A DNA stretch of 64,000 nucleotides from Streptococcus mitis (GTDB lineage Bacteria; Bacillota; Bacilli; Lactobacillales; Streptococcaceae): NCBI RefSeq assembly GCF_001579045.1, contig NZ_KQ970264.1:115388-179387 (forward strand), given 5' to 3'. Made by a program: the position numbers and the translations under genes. The notes beneath the pieces are model-generated. The model was not told where the DNA came from and did no database searches. It worked only from the letters and a program-made list of their open reading frames with translations. Position 1 is the first letter of the stretch. Every line of letters starts with the position of its first letter. Shown here piece after piece: positions 15,867 to 24,010 of this stretch.

Positions 15867-16022
15867 TCAATTAAACACAATCTGATATACAATGAAGTAA
15901 ATAACTATCAATATCAACTCTAGAGCAAGTTTAAATTTAACATCACGACCTTCAACGGCGTGTTTGAAAATAGCTACAGCTAAAACAAATAGAATGACGC
16001 TTAACAAGCTCATAAACATCAT
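15867..16022 (-). CDS. Small membrane protein, 51 aa
   Basis: It starts MMFMSLLSVILFVLAVAIF and ends IVIYFIVYQIVFN. Two hydrophobic helices are separated by a charged loop (KHAVEGRDVKFK). It lies 23 bases downstream of pepF on the same strand, so it is probably the last gene of that transcript. The ribosome site is weak; ATG codons at 16019 and 16013 are also possible. I do not recognise the family. Confidence 0.55.
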   Translation of the reverse strand: MMFMSLLSVILFVLAVAIFKHAVEGRDVKFKLALELILIVIYFIVYQIVFN

Positions 16023-16045
16023 TCTAGAACAAGCTCTCTATTCCC

Positions 16046-17842
16046 CTACTCTCCCAACTGGGCACTGTAGGCGATAATCTGGTCAACTGTGTCAGACAAG
16101 AATTGGATTGTATCACGGAGTGGTTTATCTGTTGAAATATCAGCACCAATAATCATAGCTGACTCAAGTGGTGTCTTGCTACCACCTGATTTGAGAAGTT
16201 TGAGCCAGTCTTCAGCTCCAGTTTCTGAATTTTTTAGATGAAGGTAACCAGCAGTCGAAATCACAAGTCCAGCTGAGTAGGTGTAACTATACAAGCCCAT
16301 GTAATAGTGAGCTTGACGCATCCAAGTCAAAGCCGCATCATCATCGATTTCAATGGCATCTCCCCAGAAATCGGTCAAAACTTCCTTCATAATGCTGTTG
16401 AGTTTGCTTGCTCCGAAAGTTTCTCCTTCTTCAATCAATGTATACACCTTGCGCTGGAAGGCTGCTTCCAAAAGGTGAGTGATAAAGTTATGAAAGTAGG
16501 TGTCTGTCAAGCGGTGAGCCAGAGCGAAGCGTTTTTGACGTGGGTCGTCAGACTGGTGCTCTAAGTAGTCACTGAGGAGCAATTCATTGAAGGTTGACGG
16601 TGCTTCGACATAGTAGGTCGACATGTGGGCATTAAAGTAGCTTTGGTGGTTGTCAGAAAAGATAAATTGACCAGAATGCCCGATTTCATGAATCAAAGTA
16701 TAGACATCGCTCAAACGACCTGTCCAGCTCATGAGGACATATGGGTGCACGCGATATGGATCCGCCGCATATCCACCAGAATCCTTGCCACTGTTAGCAG
16801 CAAAGTCCACCCAGCGCTCTTCTTGATAGCGAGCAACTTCCTGACAATATTCTTGCCCCAAAGGTTCTACCGACTTCATGACCAAATCATAGGCATCGTC
16901 AATAGTCACTTGAGGATTGAGGGCGCTATCCAAGTCCAATTTCCAGTCTGCAAAGGTCATCTTTTCAAGACCATTGACCTTGGCAACATGCTTGAGGTAT
17001 CTCTGAGCAACTGGCGCAAAATCCTTCATGATGAGGTCAATCTGGCGGTCAAACATGGCACGGTCCACTTCTTGCTCAGCTAGAAGATAATCAAAAACTG
17101 ATTCGTAGCCCTTCATATCTGCCAAGAGTTTCTCCGACTTAACCTGAGCTAGATAGGCTGCTGCAGCCGTATTTTGGTGCTTACGAAGTCCCTCTGAGAA
17201 GGAACGGAAAGATTTCTCACGAACCTCAGCATCCTCATGATTTTGGTAGAAATTCTCATAAGTCACAAAGCTGTTTTTGTAGGTCTTGCCATGGGCTTCA
17301 AAGTCAGCCATTTCGAAATCCCCAGCTCGCATCTTAGTGTAAATATCCTGCGGACTGTAGAAAACTTCACCAAGATTGGTCAAGGCTTTTTCCACATCAG
17401 CCCCTAGATAGTGGGCTTTTTTGATTTTGGCCTGACGAATGGCAGCTGTTAAATGTGGCAATTTACCCAAACGGTCTAAGACTTCCTCTTCTGCTGCTAC
17501 CAAGGCATCGTCAAAGAAGGTCAGAGCCACACTGGCATCTGTTTCAAATTCCATCCCAGCTTGGGCGATATTAGCAAATTCGTCATTGCTATAATCTGTC
17601 GTCTGAGGCATAAAACCATAGTTTCCAATATGGCTCATCTGAATGTAGATTTGTTCCAATTCTGCAAAGGCCTTTTCAAAATCCTCAAAAGTATGAAGAT
17701 TGCCCTTGTAGTCACGGCTAAATTGGTTGATGTCTTCGCGAGCTTTCTCGATTGCACGCAAGAAATCCTCACGGTCTTGGTATAGGGCTGTTAAATCCCA
17801 AAGTTCCTTCTCTGGAAATTCTGAACGGTGTTTTTGTTCCAT
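16046..17842 (-). CDS. pepF: Oligoendopeptidase F (M3 family)
   Basis: 598 residues with the zinc motif HEIGHSGQF near residue 385 and the downstream Glu in TYYVEAPSTFNE. PepF cleaves peptides of roughly 7-17 residues in the cytoplasm after oligopeptide uptake. Length is standard. GAGGAAG precedes the ATG; rsmE ends 10 bases upstream, so it belongs to the prmA-rsmE-pepF run. Confidence 0.95.
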   Translation of the reverse strand: MEQKHRSEFPEKELWDLTALYQDREDFLRAIEKAREDINQFSRDYKGNLHTFEDFEKAFAELEQIYIQMSHIGNYGFMPQTTDYSNDEFANIAQAGMEFETDASVALTFFDDALVAAEEEVLDRLGKLPHLTAAIRQAKIKKAHYLGADVEKALTNLGEVFYSPQDIYTKMRAGDFEMADFEAHGKTYKNSFVTYENFYQNHEDAEVREKSFRSFSEGLRKHQNTAAAAYLAQVKSEKLLADMKGYESVFDYLLAEQEVDRAMFDRQIDLIMKDFAPVAQRYLKHVAKVNGLEKMTFADWKLDLDSALNPQVTIDDAYDLVMKSVEPLGQEYCQEVARYQEERWVDFAANSGKDSGGYAADPYRVHPYVLMSWTGRLSDVYTLIHEIGHSGQFIFSDNHQSYFNAHMSTYYVEAPSTFNELLLSDYLEHQSDDPRQKRFALAHRLTDTYFHNFITHLLEAAFQRKVYTLIEEGETFGASKLNSIMKEVLTDFWGDAIEIDDDAALTWMRQAHYYMGLYSYTYSAGLVISTAGYLHLKNSETGAEDWLKLLKSGGSKTPLESAMIIGADISTDKPLRDTIQFLSDTVDQIIAYSAQLGE

Positions 17843-17852
17843 TTTCTTCCTC

Positions 17853-18596
17853 TTATTTCTCTAATTCTAATAAAACACTAAGGGCTGATAAGGCGTAAAG
17901 CGGTGCTGTTTCTGCTCGCAAAATACGAGGACCAAGTCCTGCTAAGACTGATCCCTTAGCTTCAAAACTCTCAATTTCTGCAGGTGACAAGCCACCTTCT
18001 GGTCCAAATATAAAGAGCAATTTGGCTCCTTTTTCAAGGCCACTAACTGCTTGTAAAAGCGCAGCGCTTTCTCCTTCTTTGGCCGACTCTTCATAAGCCA
18101 CTACGACGCGGTCAAACTGGTCCAGTTGGGCTAGAAAGTCTGCTTTCTTCTCAAAAAGCTGAATACTTGGGACAACATTACGCTTGCTTTGTTCTGCTGC
18201 TCCAAGGGCAATTTTTTCTAGTTTTTCAACCTTTTTACCCAATTTCTTGCCATCCCACTTGGCTACCGACCAATCGGCAGGAAAGGCCCAAATCTGGCTG
18301 GCACCCAGTTCGGTTACTTTTTGAGTGATAAACTCCAGCTTGTCCCCCTTGGGAAATCCATATGCGATGGTCACTTGGACTGGTAGTTCCACATTGTCAG
18401 CTAGTTCTTCTACCAACTCAAACTGACGAGCTTCCACATCCAGCACGCGCGCCAAACGTTTTATGCCATCATCAAAGACCAAGGTCACTTCATCATCTTC
18501 TTTCAGGCGCATAACCTGAAACATATGCTTGCTGGTTTCCTTGTCATCAATGGTGACAGGAGAGATAGCACTGCCTTTTACAAAATACTGCTGCAT
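17853..18596 (-). CDS. rsmE: 16S rRNA m3U1498 methyltransferase RsmE
   Basis: 247 residues. An N-terminal PUA-like domain (MQQYFVKGSAISP) is followed by a SPOUT knot with the RsmE motifs TELGASQIWAF, IGPEGG-type FGPEGGLSPAEI and LGPRILRAETAPL, which bind SAM in the trefoil knot. It methylates U1498 of 16S rRNA. The ATG at 18596 follows GGAGG by 5 bases and comes one base after the prmA stop. Confidence 0.94.
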   Translation of the reverse strand: MQQYFVKGSAISPVTIDDKETSKHMFQVMRLKEDDEVTLVFDDGIKRLARVLDVEARQFELVEELADNVELPVQVTIAYGFPKGDKLEFITQKVTELGASQIWAFPADWSVAKWDGKKLGKKVEKLEKIALGAAEQSKRNVVPSIQLFEKKADFLAQLDQFDRVVVAYEESAKEGESAALLQAVSGLEKGAKLLFIFGPEGGLSPAEIESFEAKGSVLAGLGPRILRAETAPLYALSALSVLLELEK

Positions 18597-18597
18597 G

Positions 18598-19548
18598 CTA
18601 GCCTCCAATCACCCCTGAAATATCCTTGGTCTTCTTAAAGACACAGGCATTCCATTCCCCTTGAATCATGTGGGTTTCAAGGAAAAATCCAGCTGACTCA
18701 GCTGACTCGCGCACCATGTCCCACTTGTCCTTGATAATGCCACTCATGATGAGGTAGCCTTCGTCCTTGACCAAGCGATAGGCATCCTCTGTTAGATGAA
18801 TGAGAATATCCGCCAAGATATTAGCCACGATGACATCTGCCTCAATCTCAACACCCTTGAGCAAATCTCCTGGTGCCACATGGATGTTTTCCATGCCAGG
18901 ATTGAGCTCAATATTTTCCTGAGCGACACGAACTGCTACATCATCCAGATCATAGGCGAAAATTTCCTTGGCACCAAGAAGCGAGCTGGCAATAGCAAGG
19001 ACTCCTGAACCAGTCCCCACATCCAGCACTGTCTCGCCACCACGAAGAACCTGTTCCAAGGCAAAAAGGCTCATCTTAGTTGTTGGATGCGTCCCTGTCC
19101 CGAAAGCCATGCCAGGATCCAGCTTGATAATCTTTTCTCCCGCAGTCGCCTCATAGTCCGTCCAAGACGGCACGATGGTCAAATCATGAGTGATGCGAGC
19201 TGGTTCATAGTATTTCTTCCAATTGTCCGCCCAGTCTTCCTCAGCCAAGGCTGTCGTCCCCATCTTGACCTCACCCAAATCCATAAAATCTGTCAATTCT
19301 GCTAAGCGAGCCTGTAAGTCCGCCTCAACCTCTGCAACATCCACCGTTTCAGGGTAGTAGGCGGTCACTACGATTTCTTCTTGCTGCTCCACCTCTGGGA
19401 AAATCTCACCGAAGCGGTCAACATTTCCCACATAGTCCATGCTGTCTTCAATCGCAACGCCTTGCGCTCCCAGCTCGATCAAGAGATTGGAAACCAACTC
19501 CTCTCCCTCACGCTTAACTGTAACTTTTAACTCTTGCCATGTTTCCAT
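18598..19548 (-). CDS. prmA: Ribosomal protein L11 methyltransferase PrmA
   Basis: 316 residues, starting [15 protein letters not shown]. The SAM motif [14 protein letters not shown] and the NILADILI (NPPY-like) motif are characteristic; [12 protein letters not shown] is the PrmA hallmark. It trimethylates ribosomal protein L11. Downstream rsmE follows after one base. An upstream in-frame start at 19575 lacks a ribosome site and conservation. Confidence 0.95.
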   Translation of the reverse strand: METWQELKVTVKREGEELVSNLLIELGAQGVAIEDSMDYVGNVDRFGEIFPEVEQQEEIVVTAYYPETVDVAEVEADLQARLAELTDFMDLGEVKMGTTALAEEDWADNWKKYYEPARITHDLTIVPSWTDYEATAGEKIIKLDPGMAFGTGTHPTTKMSLFALEQVLRGGETVLDVGTGSGVLAIASSLLGAKEIFAYDLDDVAVRVAQENIELNPGMENIHVAPGDLLKGVEIEADVIVANILADILIHLTEDAYRLVKDEGYLIMSGIIKDKWDMVRESAESAGFFLETHMIQGEWNACVFKKTKDISGVIGG

Positions 19549-19685
19549 ATTTAAGATACCAAGCCCGTAAAACACAAATCCAAAATAGGAAATTCTCTGA
19601 AGACGCTTGTGTCTAAGAGAAGTTTATCTTTTTGGCACAGTGTTTAGGGCGGGTTCAGTTTAGAAATGTAACCGAACCATCCTTT

Positions 19686-20159
19686 CTATTTGTCAATCAA
19701 TTTTTTCATGTAAACCATATCCATACCTTCTTTTTCAGGCTCGATATGAGTTTGATGGTAGCCGTTCTTCTCATAGAAAGCAACCATACCTTCATCCTGT
19801 AATACCGTACACAAATTCCACTGTCTAACGGTTGGAAATTCCTCTTCTAGCAAGCGCAATCCCTCAGAGCCATAACCTTTTCCTTGATACTGGGGCAAAA
19901 TCGCTGCCGTTCCTAACCAAGCTTTCGTTAACTCGTCATTGGTCTGAATTCGAAGAAATCCGATTTTATCTTCGTTTTCTTTCACAAAGTAGTAATAGCT
20001 ATTAGGACGCTCGACTAGTTTCCACTTGATTCGTTCGCGATCCTCCAGATAGGGATCATATTCATCTTGGTATTTGTCATAGACAGCCTTAAAGCTAGCT
20101 CTTTGAATCGCAATGATGGTCTCCAAACCCTCTGTTCCTGCTCGTTCAAGTCTTATCAT
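19686..20159 (-). CDS. GNAT family N-acetyltransferase
   Basis: 157 residues with the acetyl-CoA loop LPQYQGKGYGSEGLRLLEE and the C-terminal Tyr region VAFYEKNGY. The substrate is not predictable. The start overlaps the Nudix stop (ATGA). The sequence between its stop and prmA has an imperfect GGTTC/GAACC hairpin but no T run. Confidence 0.85.
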   Translation of the reverse strand: MIRLERAGTEGLETIIAIQRASFKAVYDKYQDEYDPYLEDRERIKWKLVERPNSYYYFVKENEDKIGFLRIQTNDELTKAWLGTAAILPQYQGKGYGSEGLRLLEEEFPTVRQWNLCTVLQDEGMVAFYEKNGYHQTHIEPEKEGMDMVYMKKLIDK

Positions 20160-20584
20160 AAACTGTCCTCCAAATAATCCCTCAATCTACCCTGCAACTG
20201 CGGAACTACTTGACTGGATGTCAAAAACTCCTCAACATTCATCAGCTGATAGCCCTGTCCTTCATCGCCAAAGACGATACTATCAAACTGTTCCGGCCTT
20301 AACTTGCCAACTAGAAAGACGGATTCCTTCCCCGCAAAAAGCATACTTGGATAAACCTTGCTCCAGAGCAGGCAATCCTCAGTCAGATGAATGCCCAGTT
20401 CTTCATAAACTTCACGCGCCACGCACTTGAAAGGAGTTTCATCACCCTCTCGTCCACCACCTGGTAGTTCCCACATATTGGACCAGGGAATACTTGCCTT
20501 ATCATCGCGTAAGATAGTCAAGAGCTTATCCCCACAAAACAAAGCAATCTTACAGCCTGTGAAATCAGAAATCTCTATTTCCAT
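20156..20584 (-). CDS. Nudix hydrolase
   Basis: 142 residues with a complete Nudix box (GGGREGDETPFKCVAREVYEELGI) at about residues 41-64, which coordinates Mg2+ to cleave nucleoside-diphosphate-X compounds. LPGGG precedes it, as in MutT-like enzymes. It sits between an M50 protease and a GNAT enzyme with almost no spacing. Confidence 0.88.
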   Translation of the reverse strand: MEIEISDFTGCKIALFCGDKLLTILRDDKASIPWSNMWELPGGGREGDETPFKCVAREVYEELGIHLTEDCLLWSKVYPSMLFAGKESVFLVGKLRPEQFDSIVFGDEGQGYQLMNVEEFLTSSQVVPQLQGRLRDYLEDSL

Positions 20585-20585
20585 A

Positions 20586-21653
20586 CTAGACTCCTTCAGT
20601 TAATTCCTTTTCCAGCTCGGCTAACCAGTTTTCATAATAGCGTTTCTCGTCCCTCAACATTCGACTACTATCCATTTTCTGCTTAGCAATCTTCATAGCC
20701 TTGTGAGTTTGAACTACATCTTTCTTTACCTTAAATTGATACCAAGCTTGAATGACCTGCATATCTGCTGTTTTTAGAGATAAAAAGGATTTGACCCCTC
20801 GAATACTTGCATATTCTTCCGCTTTCTTATTATCTCCTTCTATCAGAGCAATTTGAAGAAGGTATAATTGAGAACTAGTTTTAGACATTGGATTATCTGT
20901 TTTCTCTAATACAGACTGAAACTGTTGCTTTGCAAGCTCTATATTATCATCCAATATGAATACCAATCCCTGAAGAGTCCGAACACTTTCTGCAAAACTT
21001 CCTCTCACATCCTCATCAACAGACATGATAAAGTCTTTTAAATCATATTCTTGAGGAGCTAGCAAGGTCTGGGCAGAATGCCTCAACATCAGGTAGGCGT
21101 ATTTGGTATTTTCAGGGTGTTGTAGTAATTCCCGAATTTTTGCTCCATCGGTGATGCCGACTGGCAAAATGTTATTTAGGAAGAAAGACAAATTAAGAAA
21201 AATCCAAGTGCCTGCAAAATACCAGCTTCTTGTCAAAAAACCAAACACTATCGCCAATAATATCAAGCTGAGATGAACCATCAAGCCTCCTGAAAGCATC
21301 AGGATGATTCTTTGATCGCTTTCATCCTCTTTTAAACCAATGTATTGAGCACCAACACTTTTCAGAATGGCTGTTCTACTAAGATGAAACCTGCCTGACT
21401 TTTTGGTCAAAATAAAATGTCCTAACCCAAAAGCCACCAGCCGATAGCCTGTCAAGTAGCCACAAAAAGCATGTCCCAGCTCATGAAGAATCAAGATTAA
21501 ATACATACTTAGAAGAGCGAAGGCATAACCAAAAGTAAAGACTAAAACTGCAGAATACCCCAACTCTGCAAATGCGATTGTTCCACAAGCACAAGCCAGC
21601 ATAATAAAGACAACAGCTAGCACATAAACCAAATAAATCCCAATTTTCTTCAT
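20586..21653 (-). CDS. M50-family membrane zinc metalloprotease-like protein
   Basis: 355 residues. The zinc site HELGHAFCGYLTGY (HExxH) lies in a helix near residue 60. The second motif NNILPVGITDGAKI (NxxPxxxxDG) lies near residue 180, and several hydrophobic helices lie in between, as in site-2 protease relatives. A soluble C-terminal part (about residues 215-355) contains helical repeats resembling TPRs. Starts at 21653 (GGAG then 5 bases) and 21668 (AGGAG then 4 bases) are both possible; I prefer 21653. Its protein substrate is unknown. Confidence 0.8.
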   Translation of the reverse strand: MKKIGIYLVYVLAVVFIMLACACGTIAFAELGYSAVLVFTFGYAFALLSMYLILILHELGHAFCGYLTGYRLVAFGLGHFILTKKSGRFHLSRTAILKSVGAQYIGLKEDESDQRIILMLSGGLMVHLSLILLAIVFGFLTRSWYFAGTWIFLNLSFFLNNILPVGITDGAKIRELLQHPENTKYAYLMLRHSAQTLLAPQEYDLKDFIMSVDEDVRGSFAESVRTLQGLVFILDDNIELAKQQFQSVLEKTDNPMSKTSSQLYLLQIALIEGDNKKAEEYASIRGVKSFLSLKTADMQVIQAWYQFKVKKDVVQTHKAMKIAKQKMDSSRMLRDEKRYYENWLAELEKELTEGV

Positions 21654-21671
21654 AAAATCTCCATCCAACTC

Positions 21672-22142
21672 CTAGTATCTCGGATAAGGGTAAAACTCTC
21701 CCTCTTCCAAGCCAACTTTTCCTTCTTCAAAGACTGCTTGGTTCCATTCCATGACGAATTCTTCTGCTTCTGGGTCTTCCAAAAAGTCCATGAGAGCATC
21801 TAGCCCAACCTCGGCAGTATCTTTGAGGAAAAGGGCAAAATAAGATAAAAACTCACGAGAAAATCCTTTTTTAGGCAAGTAAGGGATGACAGTCAGATAA
21901 TCTTCTTCATTGACTGTTGACTTGGCAGGATTGTAAAAAAGCACCGCTTCTTCAAAGAGAATATCATCTGACGAAACCTCTCCGTCTTCATCCACCATCT
22001 CCACACCTGCAGCGTTTTGCGCTTCCAATAGAAAACTCACTTCAACCGCGTGGTTACGCTTGTCCCAACTAATCTCAAAGTCAAAGGGAAAGTTCTTCTC
22101 CAACTCTTCCTCTAAAACATCTAAAAATCCGTATGTTGCCAT
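21672..22142 (-). CDS. DUF3013 family protein
   Basis: 156 residues, very acidic (MATYGFLDVLEEELEKNFPFDFEISWDKRNH...), matching the streptococcal DUF3013 family of unknown function. No catalytic motif is visible. It heads the run DUF3013-M50-Nudix-GNAT-prmA-rsmE-pepF. A TATAAT at 22240-22245 (minus strand, TGG upstream) is a candidate promoter, followed by a leader of about 90 bases. Confidence 0.8.
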   Translation of the reverse strand: MATYGFLDVLEEELEKNFPFDFEISWDKRNHAVEVSFLLEAQNAAGVEMVDEDGEVSSDDILFEEAVLFYNPAKSTVNEEDYLTVIPYLPKKGFSREFLSYFALFLKDTAEVGLDALMDFLEDPEAEEFVMEWNQAVFEEGKVGLEEGEFYPYPRY

Positions 22143-22328
22143 TTTGTCCTCTTTCTATGCGACTCTTTAATCGCCCCGATTGCTCGGAAATATGCTAAAA
22201 TAGATACTACCATCTTACCACAAAATTATTTTATGTCCTAATTATACCATATTACCTCATTTAGTCCCTTGGTATCAGTGATTTTCTTAAACGGTTGATT
22301 TCCTTATTTTTTCCAAAAAGTCAACACA

Positions 22329-22349
22329 AAAAGCCCTAGAAAGGGCTAG
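22329..22349 (-). terminator. Terminator downstream of hicAB
   Basis: On the minus strand AGCCCT-TTCT-AGGGCT is followed by TTTT. The rest of 22143-22434 holds the DUF3013 promoter and no gene that I can support. Confidence 0.75.
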
Positions 22350-22434
22350 CAAATCTATAGGAACAATAGACAAGTAACCAGCACAATTAGGAGTGCTTTT
22401 TTTATTGACTATTCCCACGATGTCACACTTAATC

Positions 22435-22887
22435 TTATGCTTGTATTTTCTTATCTGCAATAGCGTCTGTCAAAGTCTGAGAAAAGTTAAGTCCCATTTC
22501 TCGTCCCAACTTATCTGCCCATCTTGGTATGGTCAAGGTCTTTTTAATTGGTTCCTGACTTCCTAGGTATTCTGATACATCAACAGATACCATAGAAATA
22601 AAAGATTTATCAAGGTCATAGGTTGACACGAAATCTTCATCATCTTTAAAAGGATCATTATCAATTAAAGACAAGCTATTGATATCTGATGGCTGGGGCA
22701 AATCTCCATCACTCTCTATTAAATCTGCGACAGTAATTCCTAACCACTCCGAACCCATAGCAAAAGCTTCAGAAATCCCCGCGCCTTGTGTAGCTGAGTA
22801 TTCAAAATCTGGGAAATGGACAAAATAAGTCGCTTCTGCTCCGTCTGTATCGTCATAATAAAATAAAGCTGGATACGTAACTAACAT
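22435..22887 (-). CDS. hicB: HicB-family antitoxin
   Basis: 150 residues. The N-terminal HicB fold starts MLVTYPALFYYDDTDGAEATYFVHFPDFEYSATQG; the C-terminal half has a ribbon-helix-helix-like segment (TLTIPRWADKLGREMGLNFSQTLTDAI) that would bind the operator. It neutralises the HicA mRNA interferase encoded 36 bases upstream. Confidence 0.9.
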   Translation of the reverse strand: MLVTYPALFYYDDTDGAEATYFVHFPDFEYSATQGAGISEAFAMGSEWLGITVADLIESDGDLPQPSDINSLSLIDNDPFKDDEDFVSTYDLDKSFISMVSVDVSEYLGSQEPIKKTLTIPRWADKLGREMGLNFSQTLTDAIADKKIQA

Positions 22888-22923
22888 CTCACTACCTCCA
22901 TATCAAAAAGCAGGGGCTGAATT

Positions 22924-23103
22924 TTACAACCCAGCTTGCTTTCTTATCCCTCTTTCAGTGTACTTATTCAGCTCACCATGAGGGATTGTGATAGGTCTTT
23001 CCCCTTGCTTCGCCATTTTAATATGGGAGCCTTTACCGCCTTTGGTCTTTATCCAACCATGAGCCGTAAGGAGTTTAACCATCTCTTTTTGTGTCATAGG
23101 CAT
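22924..23103 (-). CDS. hicA: HicA-family toxin (mRNA interferase)
   Basis: 59 residues. The dsRBD-like fold is recognisable from MVKLLTAHGWIKTKGGKGSHIKM with the catalytic His in GSHIKM, then ITIPHGELNKYTERGIRKQAGL. HicA cleaves mRNA and blocks translation. The start at 23103 lies 10 bases after AGGAGG; ATG 23097 is an alternative. Confidence 0.9.
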   Translation of the reverse strand: MPMTQKEMVKLLTAHGWIKTKGGKGSHIKMAKQGERPITIPHGELNKYTERGIRKQAGL

Positions 23104-23128
23104 AGCGCTTTTACCTCCTGACAACACC

Positions 23129-23157
23129 ATTATAACACGTGCTACACGTATTGTAAA
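23129..23157 (-). promoter_or_regulatory. hicAB promoter with operator in the spacer
   Basis: Minus strand: TTTACA (23152-23157), a 17-base spacer and TATAAT (23129-23134). The spacer contains the perfect dyad ACGTG-TAG-CACGT (23137-23149), so bound HicB would block polymerase directly. Confidence 0.75.
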
Positions 23158-23240
23158 GGAGTAATACTTATTATTCTCTTATACCATCAAAGATCCTAGA
23201 TTCAGTTCTAAGAGCTTCTAATTTATTCATACCTATTTTT

Positions 23241-23489
23241 CTAATTAGTAGTAAAAACTGCTTCTTTATCGAGCCATTCATCATCTGTATAGTCAATTGT
23301 AAAAGTATCTCGATTTAAGACAGACTGAGGCGGAGTTGAATGAATCATAGGAACACTGCGTACTCTATACTTTTTATCTCCAATTTTTACAAATTGATTA
23401 ACTCTCAAGTCTTCGAAATCAGGATTTTCAACAGTTATTACAAGGAGGCAATTTACTACTTTAAAAACATCAATTATTCTATTTTTCAT
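23241..23489 (-). CDS. Hypothetical protein, 82 aa
   Basis: A soluble small protein (MKNRIIDVFKVVNCLL... ending DEWLDKEAVFTTN), with a beta-rich pattern such as VKIGDKKYRVRSV. No family recognised. Its start overlaps the end of the preceding gene by 11 bases, so the two form a unit. AT-rich composition and position next to hicAB suggest an accessory insertion. Confidence 0.5.
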   Translation of the reverse strand: MKNRIIDVFKVVNCLLVITVENPDFEDLRVNQFVKIGDKKYRVRSVPMIHSTPPQSVLNRDTFTIDYTDDEWLDKEAVFTTN

Positions 23490-23703
23490 ATTTTTCTAAT
23501 TCATAATTATTAGAATGAACTTCTTGGTAAGCAAAATCAAGTTTAGGTTTAATGTTTTCGTACAAATCTAAAATCTCTTTTGGAGTATCTTCCTGGAAGA
23601 AAAATTGTCTTTTTCCTGAGATAACTTGATCACTAAGAATCCAATGTCGAATTTGCTTTGTAAAAATCAAAACTTCCTGACTTGGTAATTCCATCATTTC
23701 CAT
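23479..23703 (-). CDS. Hypothetical protein, 74 aa
   Basis: It starts MEMMELPSQEVLIFTKQIRH and ends in a charged helix (NNYELEKYEK). AGAGGTGAT precedes the ATG. A consensus-like promoter (minus strand TTGCTA at 23747-23752, 17 bases, TATAAT at 23724-23729) drives it. Mainly helical; no family recognised. It may be paired with the overlapping 82-aa gene as a two-component accessory module. Confidence 0.55.
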   Translation of the reverse strand: MEMMELPSQEVLIFTKQIRHWILSDQVISGKRQFFFQEDTPKEILDLYENIKPKLDFAYQEVHSNNYELEKYEK

Positions 23704-23761
23704 TTCTTATCACCTCTCTTTTCATTATAGTTCATGCAATAACATTTAGCAATATTATTTC

Positions 23762-23833
23762 TCAAATCAGTAATTCCACTTCTTTAGGCTCAACTATCAT
23801 ATTTTGAGCTTTAAGAGAAATCCATTCTCTCAT
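23762..23833 (-). CDS. Possible 23-aa micro-ORF
   Basis: It reads MREWISLKAQNM and on to EVELLI, preceded by a strong AGGAGG site 9 bases upstream. It overlaps the -35 box region of the next gene. It may be a peptide, a remnant of a longer gene, or chance. Apart from this and the promoter at 23724-23752, I see nothing in 23704-24010. Confidence 0.25.
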   Translation of the reverse strand: MREWISLKAQNMIVEPKEVELLI

Positions 23834-24010
23834 GCTGATGCCCCTCCTCATTAAATTAAATAGTCAAAAAGATTCTATCTCACACCCTGAATATTACAAA
23901 ACCATTGAAATATCACAACTAATAGGCTAGAATGGACATAGTAAGATATATTAGATGAGTCATTCTACTCAAAAAATATGAAACTAAAATCCATGTTAGA
24001 AAGGACTGCT

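Noticed and set aside
19586-19685. Terminator between GNAT gene and prmA (GGTTC/GAACC hairpin)
   Set aside because: No T run on either strand and an imperfect stem; not reported as a terminator.
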